The position numbers were made by a program, and so were the translations under genes. The notes under the pieces were generated by a model that saw only the letters and a program-made list of their open reading frames with translations, had not been told where the DNA came from and ran no database searches. Below are positions 4,435 to 10,000 of a DNA stretch of 10,000 nucleotides, piece by piece. Each line of letters starts with the position of its first letter. Within the stretch, counting starts at the first letter, position 1. The stretch covers positions 1 through 10,000 of the forward strand of contig JAIWOG010000251.1 of assembly GCA_020217035.1 (NCBI GenBank), read 5' to 3'. The stretch is from Magnetospirillum sp. (GTDB lineage Bacteria; Pseudomonadota; Alphaproteobacteria; Rhodospirillales; Magnetospirillaceae).

Positions 4435-6873
4435 TCAATCCTCGACGATCTTGCGCTCGCGTTCGGGGCGGTCCTTTTCCGGCTTTTCCCGTTCCATCGG
4501 CAAGCGCTGCGGTCGATGGGCGAAGGCCGCCAGACGAGCCTGGACCTTGCGGTTGACGGTGCCGGCGGGATAGCGCCCGTTCTCGTCCGCCTCGCCGGCC
4601 ACGGTTCCGGTCAACAGCGCGATGCCCTGGTCCACGTGCTCGACGGGATAGATGGCGAAACGGCCCTGGCGGCAGGCTTCCACAACGTCGTGGCGCAGCA
4701 TCAGGTGCCGCACGTTGGTGGCCGGGATCAGCACGCCCTGGGTGCCGGTCAGACCACGGGCGGCGCACAGGTCGAAAAAGCCTTCGATCTTCTCGTTGAC
4801 GCCGCCGATGGCCTGGACCCGGCCGAACTGGTCCACCGATCCGGTCACCGCCAGATCCTGGCGGATGGGCAGGCCGGACAGCGCCGACAGCAAAACGTAC
4901 AATTCGGTGGACGACGCCGAATCGCCGTCGATGCCGCCATAGGATTGCTCGAACACCAGGGACGCCGACAACGATAGCGGTTCGTGGGCACCGAAACGGG
5001 CAGCCAGGAAGCCCGACAGGATCAGTACCCCCTTGCCGTGCAGGGGACCGCCCAAATCCACCTCGCGCTCGATGTCGATGACGTCGCCCTTGCCGGCGTG
5101 GATGCGGGCCGTGATGCGGGCCGGATGGCCAAAGGCGAAATGGCCCAGTTGCAGCACCGCCAGGCCGTTGATCTGTCCCACTTCCGCGCCTTCGGTGGCA
5201 ACGTGGATGACGCCGCTTTCGATTTCGTGCTGGATGTTCTCGCGCACCCGGTCCTGGCGGCGGATGGCGGCGTCCACCGCCTGTTGCACATGGGCGGCGC
5301 CGATCACCGAAGCTCCAGCGCGGGCCGCCCAATGGTCGGCCTCGCGCAGCAGGTCGGCCAGAGACGCCATATGGGTGGACAATTTGTCGGCGTCTTCGAC
5401 CTGACGCGACGCCTGCTCCACCACCCGGGCGACGGCGGAACGGTCCAGCGGCAGCAATCCTTCCTTGCGGCAAAGCGTCGCCACCGAACGGGCCAGGGCC
5501 AGCACCGACTGGTCGTCGCGCGGCATGCGCCAGTCGAAATCCGCCGCCACCTTGAACAATTCGGCGAATTCCGGATCATGGTGCGACAACAGGTAATACA
5601 GCATGGGCTCGCCGATCAGCACCACCTTGAGGTCCAAGGGGATGGGCTGCGGCTCCAGGCTGAAAGTGGACAGCAACCCCAAGGACTGGCCGGGGCTCTC
5701 GATCCTCACCTCGCGGGCCTTCAGCGCCCGCTTCAAATCTTCCCAGGCGAAGGGGTTCAGCAACAGCTTGCGGGCATCCATGACCAGGAAGCCGCCATTG
5801 GCCCGGTGCAGGGCGCCAGCGCGGATCAGGTTGAAGTCGGTGAGCAGGGCGCCCATCTGGGCCATGTGCTCGACCCGGCCGATCAGGTTGGGCTGGGTGG
5901 GGTAATCTTCGTACACCACCGGAGCCCCCTGGGTGGCGCCATTGTCCACCAAAACGTTGACCCGATAGCGGCGAAAGGCGTCGCCGCCCAGGGCCCGGCG
6001 GATCTTCGAACGGTCGTCGTCGCCCAGGAAATCGCCCACATTGGCGGCGACGTCGGCGGCCACCGCCTGCAAATACGCCTGGACCTGATCCAGGTCCGGA
6101 TATTTGGCGGTGATCTCCTCCAGCAGATGCTCGATGGCGAAGGACACCACGTCGTGGTCAAGCGCACGCAGGCGGGCACGGGATTCGCGTTCCCATTTCG
6201 GCACTTCCTTCAGCGTGCCTTCCAGCTTTTCCTGCAGCCCTTCCATGTCGGCCTTGAAGCGGGCCTGGGTGTCTTCCGGCAATTGCTTGAACTGTTCGGG
6301 CGACAACACCTCGCCTTCGACCATGGGAGCCAGGGCCAGTCCCACCGGGGTGCGTACCAGGGCGACGCCCTTTTCCCCCGCCTCGCCGGCGATGGCGCGG
6401 AACGCCTCTTCCTGGCGCTCCTTCAACTCGTCCTCGATGGCCTGGCGACGGTTGCGGTATTCCTCGGCCTCGAAGGCGGCGGGCAGCGCTTGGCCCAATT
6501 CGCCCACCAGCCAGTCCATGTCCTTCTTCAGGCCGGCGGCGCGGCCGGCGGGCAGCCGCAACGCCTTGGGCCGCTGGCTTTGGTCGAAATCGTTGACATA
6601 GACCCAGTCGTCGGGGACCGGGCGCCCCGCCGCCTGGGCCGCCAGCAGACGCATGACCAAAGAGCGCCGGCCGGTGCCTTCCGGCCCCAGGGCGAACAGG
6701 TTGAAGCCGCGATGGCGCATGGCCATGGCGAAGTCGATGGCCTCGACGGCACGGTCCTGACCGAAGCTGTCCTCGGTATCCGCCAGGTCCGCCGTGGTGG
6801 CGAAGGGCAACGAGGCGGGATCGCAGACCTTGTAAAGGTGCTCGGGCGGCAAGGCTTGCGGCTGCGGCGACAC
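4435..6873 (-). CDS. Lon-type AAA+ ATP-dependent protease (LonB/AAA_32 family)
   Basis: The 812-residue protein belongs to the COG1067-type Lon-like proteases, which lack the N-terminal substrate domain of classical Lon. The AAA module starts at about residue 40. Its Walker A is GPEGTGRRS (63-71), with Arg69 where Lys is usual, then an inserted charged helical region (about 115-290, likely coiled coil). Walker B lies in HRANGGFLVMDARKLL (356-371). The C-terminal protease domain has the catalytic dyad: Ser652 in DGDSASSTE and Lys695 in GGVNEKIEGF, 43 residues apart as in E. coli Lon. A charged tail follows from about 790. The start is GTG at 6873, preceded by AAAGGGGGAG. It lies 14 bp behind the metallopeptidase gene, a probable operon. 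It is predicted to degrade cytoplasmic proteins; substrates are unknown. Confidence 0.92.
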   Translation of the reverse strand: MSPQPQALPPEHLYKVCDPASLPFATTADLADTEDSFGQDRAVEAIDFAMAMRHRGFNLFALGPEGTGRRSLVMRLLAAQAAGRPVPDDWVYVNDFDQSQRPKALRLPAGRAAGLKKDMDWLVGELGQALPAAFEAEEYRNRRQAIEDELKERQEEAFRAIAGEAGEKGVALVRTPVGLALAPMVEGEVLSPEQFKQLPEDTQARFKADMEGLQEKLEGTLKEVPKWERESRARLRALDHDVVSFAIEHLLEEITAKYPDLDQVQAYLQAVAADVAANVGDFLGDDDRSKIRRALGGDAFRRYRVNVLVDNGATQGAPVVYEDYPTQPNLIGRVEHMAQMGALLTDFNLIRAGALHRANGGFLVMDARKLLLNPFAWEDLKRALKAREVRIESPGQSLGLLSTFSLEPQPIPLDLKVVLIGEPMLYYLLSHHDPEFAELFKVAADFDWRMPRDDQSVLALARSVATLCRKEGLLPLDRSAVARVVEQASRQVEDADKLSTHMASLADLLREADHWAARAGASVIGAAHVQQAVDAAIRRQDRVRENIQHEIESGVIHVATEGAEVGQINGLAVLQLGHFAFGHPARITARIHAGKGDVIDIEREVDLGGPLHGKGVLILSGFLAARFGAHEPLSLSASLVFEQSYGGIDGDSASSTELYVLLSALSGLPIRQDLAVTGSVDQFGRVQAIGGVNEKIEGFFDLCAARGLTGTQGVLIPATNVRHLMLRHDVVEACRQGRFAIYPVEHVDQGIALLTGTVAGEADENGRYPAGTVNRKVQARLAAFAHRPQRLPMEREKPEKDRPERERKIVED

Positions 6874-6887
6874 GGCTCCCCCTTTCC

Positions 6888-7298
6888 TCAGGCTTCGTCT
6901 TCGATGCGTTCCATGTCGTCGTCGGAAAAACCGAAATGGTGGCCGATTTCATGGATCAGCACGTGCTTGACCAAAGACGTCAGGTCCTCGCCCGATTCAC
7001 ACCAGTAATCCAGGATCGGCCGGCGATACAGGTAGATCATGTCCACGTCGGTGCGCGGCGCCTCGGAGAAACTGGTCATCGGCAACGACACCCCACGGTA
7101 CAGACCCAGCAGGTCGAAGGGGCTTTCCAGCCCCATCTCGGACTCGGTCTCTTCGTCGGGGAAGTCGTCGACGCGGATGATCACGTCGGCGGCGTAGGTC
7201 CGCAATTCCTCGGGGATTTCGGCGAAAGCGGCGTGGGCGATGGTTTCCAGGTCCCCCAGGGTCGGGGGCACCGTATGCGGAGGGATGAGTCGTGACAT
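6888..7298 (-). CDS. Small zinc metallopeptidase (zincin_1/DUF1025, COG3824)
   Basis: The 136-residue protein fits the minimal zincin family. The zinc and catalytic site HEIGHHFGFSD spans 116-126 (HExxHxxGxxD: His116, Glu117, His120, Asp126), near the C-terminus as expected. Upstream are the family blocks DVIIRVDDFPDEE (38-50), LLGLYRGVSL (63-72) and DMIYLYRRPILDYW (86-99). No signal peptide is seen, so it should be cytoplasmic. The ATG at 7298 has AAGGTGA a few bases upstream. The stop is 14 bp before the Lon-like start, implying co-transcription of two proteases. Physiological substrates of the family are poorly known, so a joint role in protein quality control is inference. It is divergent from phhB across 77 bp. 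Confidence 0.9.
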   Translation of the reverse strand: MSRLIPPHTVPPTLGDLETIAHAAFAEIPEELRTYAADVIIRVDDFPDEETESEMGLESPFDLLGLYRGVSLPMTSFSEAPRTDVDMIYLYRRPILDYWCESGEDLTSLVKHVLIHEIGHHFGFSDDDMERIEDEA

Positions 7299-7317
7299 GG
7301 CTTCACCTTACCCTGCC

Positions 7318-7346
7318 TTGAACCAAGCGTGAAGAGCGCCCATAGG
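7318..7346 (+). promoter_or_regulatory. Possible weak promoter for phhB
   Basis: TTGAAC (7318-7323) and CATAGG (7341-7346) are 17 bp apart, matching the sigma70 boxes at 4 and 3 of 6 positions. Transcription would begin near 7352, about 24 nt before the ATG. The short gap between the divergent genes must contain promoters for both; no convincing minus-strand pair was found. Confidence 0.3.
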
Positions 7347-7375
7347 AAATGGGTCAACTGAAGGCGAGTTTCATC

Positions 7376-7666
7376 ATGGTGACAAAGCTGACCCCCGAAG
7401 AACGCGACGCCGCCTTGGCCAAGTTGCCTGGCTGGCGCTGGCTGGCCGACCAGGAAGCCATCGAGAGGAGCTTCATCTTCAAGGATTTTTCCCAGGCATT
7501 CGGCTTCATGACGCGGGTCGCCCTGGCCGCCGAAAGCCAGGACCACCACCCCGATTGGCACAACGTCTATTCCAAGCTGACCATAAGGCTGTCGACCCAC
7601 GATTGCGGCGGGCTATCAAGCCGCGACATCACACTGGCCCACACGATCGACACAATCGCCCCTTAG
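7376..7666 (+). CDS. phhB: Pterin-4a-carbinolamine dehydratase
   Basis: This enzyme dehydrates 4a-hydroxytetrahydropterin to the quinonoid dihydropterin, the recycling step after aromatic amino acid hydroxylation. The 96-residue product has the usual length. The active-site block [20 protein letters not shown] is complete at 54-73 (His57, His58, Pro59) and the second half [11 protein letters not shown] spans 74-84 (His75), as in known family members. The ATG at 7376 follows AAGGCGAG at 7361-7368; an ATG at 7349 would add nine residues but its AGGA is almost against the start. No phenylalanine hydroxylase gene lies in the window, so the pterin partner is elsewhere or the protein serves another pterin route such as molybdopterin. 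It may have its own promoter. Confidence 0.93.
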   Translation: MVTKLTPEERDAALAKLPGWRWLADQEAIERSFIFKDFSQAFGFMTRVALAAESQDHHPDWHNVYSKLTIRLSTHDCGGLSSRDITLAHTIDTIAP

Positions 7667-7671
7667 CCTCA

Positions 7672-7700
7672 TTTACAGCGACGGGGGCGTGTGGAATCAT
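7672..7700 (+). promoter_or_regulatory. Probable sigma70-type promoter of the Sel1 gene
   Basis: TTTACA (7672-7677, 5 of 6) and AATCAT (7695-7700, 4 of 6) are separated by 17 bp. Transcription would start near 7707, giving a leader of about 34 nt. GAATC (7694-7698), a GANTC site, overlaps the -10 box, and a second site (GATTC 7735-7739) lies against the start codon. Confidence 0.45.
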
Positions 7701-7708
7701 GCGCCCCT
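7683..7708 (+). other. Inverted repeat over the Sel1 gene promoter
   Basis: GGGGCG (7684-7689) and CGCCCC (7702-7707) are perfect reverse complements with 12 bp between; G-U pairs would extend the stem both ways in RNA. It spans the predicted -10 box and lies 16 bp after the phhB stop. It could be a phhB transcript end (only TAGTT follows, a poor U-tract) or an operator for the Sel1 gene. Confidence 0.35.
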
Positions 7709-7740
7709 AGTTCAACACGTTTCACGAAAGCGCTGATTCC

Positions 7741-8865
7741 ATGCGGATCGCCGTTGCCCTGTTTGTTCTTGCCGCCGTTGTTTCCGGCCCCACCCTGGCC
7801 CAAGAAAAAATCGCCGCCAAAGCCACGCAATCCCCCAAAGCCGCCGCCCCGGCCAAGCCCAGCCTGTCGCAAATGGCCGCCGAGGGCGACGTCCAATCCC
7901 AGTTCGACTATGGGATGCTGCTCTTGAAAGGCGGCAAGGCGGTGAAGAAGAACCCGGCCCAGGCCCAGGAATGGCTGGTTCTGGCCGCCAGCAACGGTCA
8001 TGCGGAAGCGGCCGCCACCCTGGCACAGGGCTTCGAGCAAGGCCAATTCGGCAAGGCCGACCTGACGGAAGCCGCCAATTGGTGGTATCGGGCCGGCGAT
8101 CTGGGCGACGAGAAGGCCCGTCAGCGCTTCCTTGGCCTTTATCTGGACGGCCACACCGATTCCATCGGTGGCCCCGCCGGAGTGCGCTGGCTGGAACAAT
8201 GGGCCGCCAAGGACGACGTCCGCGCCATCCTGGCGCTGGGCCGCATCTACGAATTCGGCGATGGCATCGTCGTGGACCACGCCAAGGCCCAATCCTGGTA
8301 CCGCATCGCCGCCTTCGCCGGCAACATGGACGCCCAATACCGGCTGGGCAGCATGCTGCTGGCCGAACCCGCCGCCTGGCGCCTGTTGTTCAAGGATGCC
8401 GGCCGCGAGAAGGACAACACCGAACGCGACGTCTACTACCCCACGCGCGACGCCGCCCAAGCCGCCGCCGGCGGTGACCGGCGGGTCGACATCATGCGCC
8501 CGGGCATGTTGCATGGCGAATATTGGCTGACCCGCGCCGCCCTGCGCGGCCACCCTCAGGCCGCGCTGACCTTGGGCGAAGCCTATTTGAACGGCCGCGA
8601 CCTGCCCTTCGACATGGCACGGGCGGTGCGCTGGCTGTCGGTTGCCGCCCTGGCGGGGGAACCGCGGGCGATGAAGGAACTGGCCGACATGGCCGCCCTG
8701 GGCCAGGGGCTGTTCGCTCCCGACCCGATCCGCGCCTGGGTCAACTATGAACTGGCGGCTTCCGCCGGATTGAAGGAAGCCGAGGAAGCCCGCGACAAGC
8801 TGGTCAAGACCATGAACCAGCGCCAACTGAATCGCAGCCGCCAGATCGTCGCCGACTTACGCTGA
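7741..8865 (+). CDS. Exported Sel1-like repeat protein
   Basis: The 374-residue protein has a signal peptide MRIAVALFVLAAVVSGPTLA with cleavage expected before Gln21. An Ala/Lys/Pro-rich linker (22-40) follows. From about 45 to 350 it is built of Sel1-like helix pairs of about 36 residues. Clear units are GDVQSQFDYGMLLLKGG (49-65) with AQEWLVLAASNGH (75-87), DVRAILALGRIYEFGDG (159-175) with AQSWYRIAAFAGN (183-195), and HPQAALTLGEAYLNGRDL (271-288) with AVRWLSVAALAGE (295-307). An irregular stretch at about 208-255 breaks the array. Such proteins are periplasmic adaptors for protein-protein contacts; the partner is unknown. The start lacks a strong ribosome binding site (GAAAG lies well upstream), but the signal peptide fixes it. 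It converges with the minus-strand genes to the right. Confidence 0.88.
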   Translation: MRIAVALFVLAAVVSGPTLAQEKIAAKATQSPKAAAPAKPSLSQMAAEGDVQSQFDYGMLLLKGGKAVKKNPAQAQEWLVLAASNGHAEAAATLAQGFEQGQFGKADLTEAANWWYRAGDLGDEKARQRFLGLYLDGHTDSIGGPAGVRWLEQWAAKDDVRAILALGRIYEFGDGIVVDHAKAQSWYRIAAFAGNMDAQYRLGSMLLAEPAAWRLLFKDAGREKDNTERDVYYPTRDAAQAAAGGDRRVDIMRPGMLHGEYWLTRAALRGHPQAALTLGEAYLNGRDLPFDMARAVRWLSVAALAGEPRAMKELADMAALGQGLFAPDPIRAWVNYELAASAGLKEAEEARDKLVKTMNQRQLNRSRQIVADLR

Positions 8866-8898
8866 GCACGCCCCGATGAAGGCCGCCACTGATGCATT

Positions 8899-8926
8899 CA
8901 GATGGTTCATTGGCATGAACCATCTG
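8899..8926. terminator. Perfect 12-bp hairpin between convergent genes
   Basis: CAGATGGTTCAT (8899-8910) and ATGAACCATCTG (8915-8926) pair perfectly with loop TGGC. It lies 34 bp after the Sel1 gene stop and 14 bp from the stop of the converging secreted-protein gene, the expected place for a bidirectional terminator. Neither strand has a T-run after it, so its terminator role rests on position and stem strength. Confidence 0.6.
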
Positions 8927-8940
8927 TCTGGATCGGACCA

Positions 8941-9381
8941 CTAGCGTTCGCGGCGCAGCAGGAAGCGGGCGGTCTTGCCCTTGCTGTTGGCGGCCACCGC
9001 GTAGACCTTGCCGCCGTCGGTCAACACGCCGTCCATGGTGAACTGGCCGTCCCCCGCCCCCAAGGTGAAGCTGCACCCGCTGAGCGCGGTCACCGCCCCT
9101 TCGATGCGGGTGCCGGCGCTCCACCCCATGCCATCGTCGACGCTGCCCTTGCGGTCCAGGATCCAGGCCATGCCGTTCCCCTGACGGACGAATTCCCAGC
9201 GGCTGTGGGGGCTGACCCAGCGGCCCAACAACCATCCGCCGGCATTGGGCGAACTGGTGTCGCAGATGGCTTCGGGCAGCGAGCCGGGCGGCCCGGCCTT
9301 GGGGAACTGGGGCAGGTTCTCGGCCAAGGCGGGAAGGCCGCACACCAGCATCAAGGTGGCGGCCAGACTGGCGACGCGCAT
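8941..9381 (-). CDS. Small secreted protein of unknown function
   Basis: I do not recognise a family. The 146-residue product starts at ATG 9381, preceded by AAGGA with a 7-nt gap; an ATG at 9396 would place the ribosome binding site inside the gene. The signal peptide MRVASLAATLMLVCGLPALA is cut before Glu21. The mature protein has two cysteines (40 and 103) that could form a disulfide. A Trp-rich segment GGWLLGRWVSPHSRWEFVRQ (48-67) and later short beta-like stretches (CSFTLGAGDGQFTMDGVL, VYAVAANSKGKTARFLLRR) suggest a small beta-sheet or lipocalin-like fold; that is inference. It follows the lipoprotein gene by 11 bp, so the two are probably translated from one transcript and both act in the envelope. 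Confidence 0.78.
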   Translation of the reverse strand: MRVASLAATLMLVCGLPALAENLPQFPKAGPPGSLPEAICDTSSPNAGGWLLGRWVSPHSRWEFVRQGNGMAWILDRKGSVDDGMGWSAGTRIEGAVTALSGCSFTLGAGDGQFTMDGVLTDGGKVYAVAANSKGKTARFLLRRER

Positions 9382-9392
9382 GGGAAATCCTT

Positions 9393-9674
9393 TCATCGGC
9401 TGGCCCGCAGGGGAACATAGCCGCGATCACGCATGCACATGTCCACATAGGCGTTGATCCGTCGTTTCGCCTGGGTACGGTCGTAGTCGCGGAAATTGCT
9501 GTCGGCCTGGCTCTCCGAATAACCCACCTGATCGTCGGCCCAGCGCCGACAGCCGTTGTAGTCGCTGCGCCATTGATCCTTGGGGGCCGAAGGGTGCTGC
9601 CATGGCACCGAAGCGGCGGAACAGGCGGCAACGGCCAGAACCAAGCTCAGACAAACGACAAGACGGGCACTCAC
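9393..9674 (-). CDS. Small lipoprotein
   Basis: The 93-residue product is read from GTG 9674, which has GGAG 8 nt upstream. A longer frame to 9710 adds 12 residues that would spoil the signal peptide. MSARLVVCLSLVLAVAAC ends in a lipobox VAAC, with Cys18 as the lipidation site. The mature part holds DQWRSDYNGCRRWADDQVGY (33-52) and a closing YVDMCMRDRGYVPL (76-89). The spaced Cys pair (42 and 80) and the CMxxRGY ending are common in small envelope lipoproteins of proteobacteria. No Asp follows the lipid Cys (Ser19), so the default prediction is the outer membrane. It lies 51 bp after the chemotaxis receptor gene and 11 bp before the secreted-protein gene. Confidence 0.78.
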   Translation of the reverse strand: MSARLVVCLSLVLAVAACSAASVPWQHPSAPKDQWRSDYNGCRRWADDQVGYSESQADSNFRDYDRTQAKRRINAYVDMCMRDRGYVPLRASR

Positions 9675-9725
9675 GGGCAGGTCTCCAACGGCGATGCGGC
9701 ATTGCGCCACAGCCCCGCGCCCAGG

Positions 9726-10000
9726 TCAAGCCGCCCGCAAGCCGTTCAGGAAGTGCTGCAAGCTGTTGCGCAGCCGGCCGGCCTGGGCCGCCAGCATCTC
9801 GGCGGCTTCGTGCACGTGGCCGGCCTCGCCCCCGGTCTTGTCGGCAGCTTGGGCCAAGCCGCCGATATTGTCGCTGACCAATTGCGAGCCGCTGGCGGCC
9901 AAAGCCACCGAACGGGCGATTTCGTCGGTGGCGGCGCCTTGCTGTTCGACCGCCACCGAAATAGCGGCGGCGGTCTCGCTGAGCCGCGCCATGGTGGTCT
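9726..10000 (-). CDS. Methyl-accepting chemotaxis protein, C-terminal end (partial)
   Basis: The frame runs off the right edge, so only about 90 C-terminal residues are seen, ending at TGA 9728-9726. The sequence has the heptad pattern of the receptor signalling domain: ISVAVEQQGAATDEIARSV, then NIGGLAQAADKTGGEAGHVHEAAEMLAAQAGRLRNSLQHFLNGLRAA. AVEQQxAATxEIARxV is the familiar block of the descending methylation-helix bundle, and LxxxLxxFLxxxRAA is a usual end in alphaproteobacteria. No NWETF-type CheR/CheB tether is present. The ligand-binding and membrane parts lie outside the window. A Met within the frame is not the real start, because the open frame continues to the edge. Confidence 0.9.
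   Translation of the reverse strand, partial: TTMARLSETAAAISVAVEQQGAATDEIARSVALAASGSQLVSDNIGGLAQAADKTGGEAGHVHEAAEMLAAQAGRLRNSLQHFLNGLRAA

Noticed and set aside
4261..4977. Plus-strand open frame of 238 codons opposite the end of the Lon-like gene
   Set aside because: It runs through the inverted-repeat cluster and then antisense to a clear Lon protease domain; it is a shadow of high-GC coding DNA.
4984..7008. Long plus-strand open frame of 674 codons
   Set aside because: Antisense shadow of the Lon-like and metallopeptidase genes, whose motifs and catalytic residues are unmistakable; its own product is Gln/His/Gly-rich without domains.
7299..7375. Minus-strand promoter for the metallopeptidase operon starting from TTGACC
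   Set aside because: At 16-18 bp from this -35-like box no acceptable -10 box is found.
7669..8826. Minus-strand open frame of 385 codons opposite the Sel1 gene
   Set aside because: Low-complexity Gly/Gln/Ala composition with no domain, while the plus strand has a signal peptide and Sel1 repeats.

Overview
The window looks like a piece of chromosome from a GC-rich alphaproteobacterium, most likely of the Rhodospirillales (Magnetospirillum-like). The basis is alphaproteobacterial-type L13 and S9 proteins, strong G/C bias at third codon positions, and a chemotaxis receptor tail, a TPR-methyltransferase and a Sel1 protein of kinds common in that group. The genus is an inference. I see no insertion sequence, phage gene, CRISPR array, rRNA or tRNA.

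Layout. Positions 2-85 are the 3' end of an unidentified plus-strand gene, closed by a probable terminator. A gene-free, AT-richer stretch (86-419) holds two families of short direct repeats, a good sigma70-type promoter and a 5'-UTR hairpin. It leads into the ribosomal operon rplM-rpsI, which ends in a clear intrinsic terminator with a TTCG loop at 1381-1403. Next are a small hypothetical gene (1432-1827) and a 543-residue protein of nine exactly spaced TPR repeats fused to a SAM-dependent methyltransferase (1926-3557).

From 3573 to 7298 genes are on the minus strand. Read in transcription order they are a small HExxH zinc metallopeptidase, a Lon-type AAA+ protease 14 bp behind it (a likely two-protease operon), and a small secreted beta-barrel-like protein. 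The 268-bp gap between the Lon-like gene and the barrel gene is the most structured non-coding part of the window. It has a row of five perfect inverted repeats (4297-4433), then an AT-rich promoter-side segment with four GANTC sites and sequence elements shared with the rplM upstream region.

On the plus strand follow a pterin-4a-carbinolamine dehydratase (phhB, 7376-7666) and an exported Sel1-repeat protein (7741-8865) with its own promoter. A perfect 12-bp hairpin at 8899-8926 separates it from a converging minus-strand set: the tail of a methyl-accepting chemotaxis protein (running off the right edge), a small lipoprotein and a small secreted protein.

Most genes are ordinary housekeeping or envelope genes. 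The points most worth a second look are the inverted-repeat cluster, the elements and GANTC sites shared by two promoter regions, the possible L13 leader hairpin, the metallopeptidase/Lon pair with an atypical Walker A, and the indel-free nine-TPR methyltransferase.
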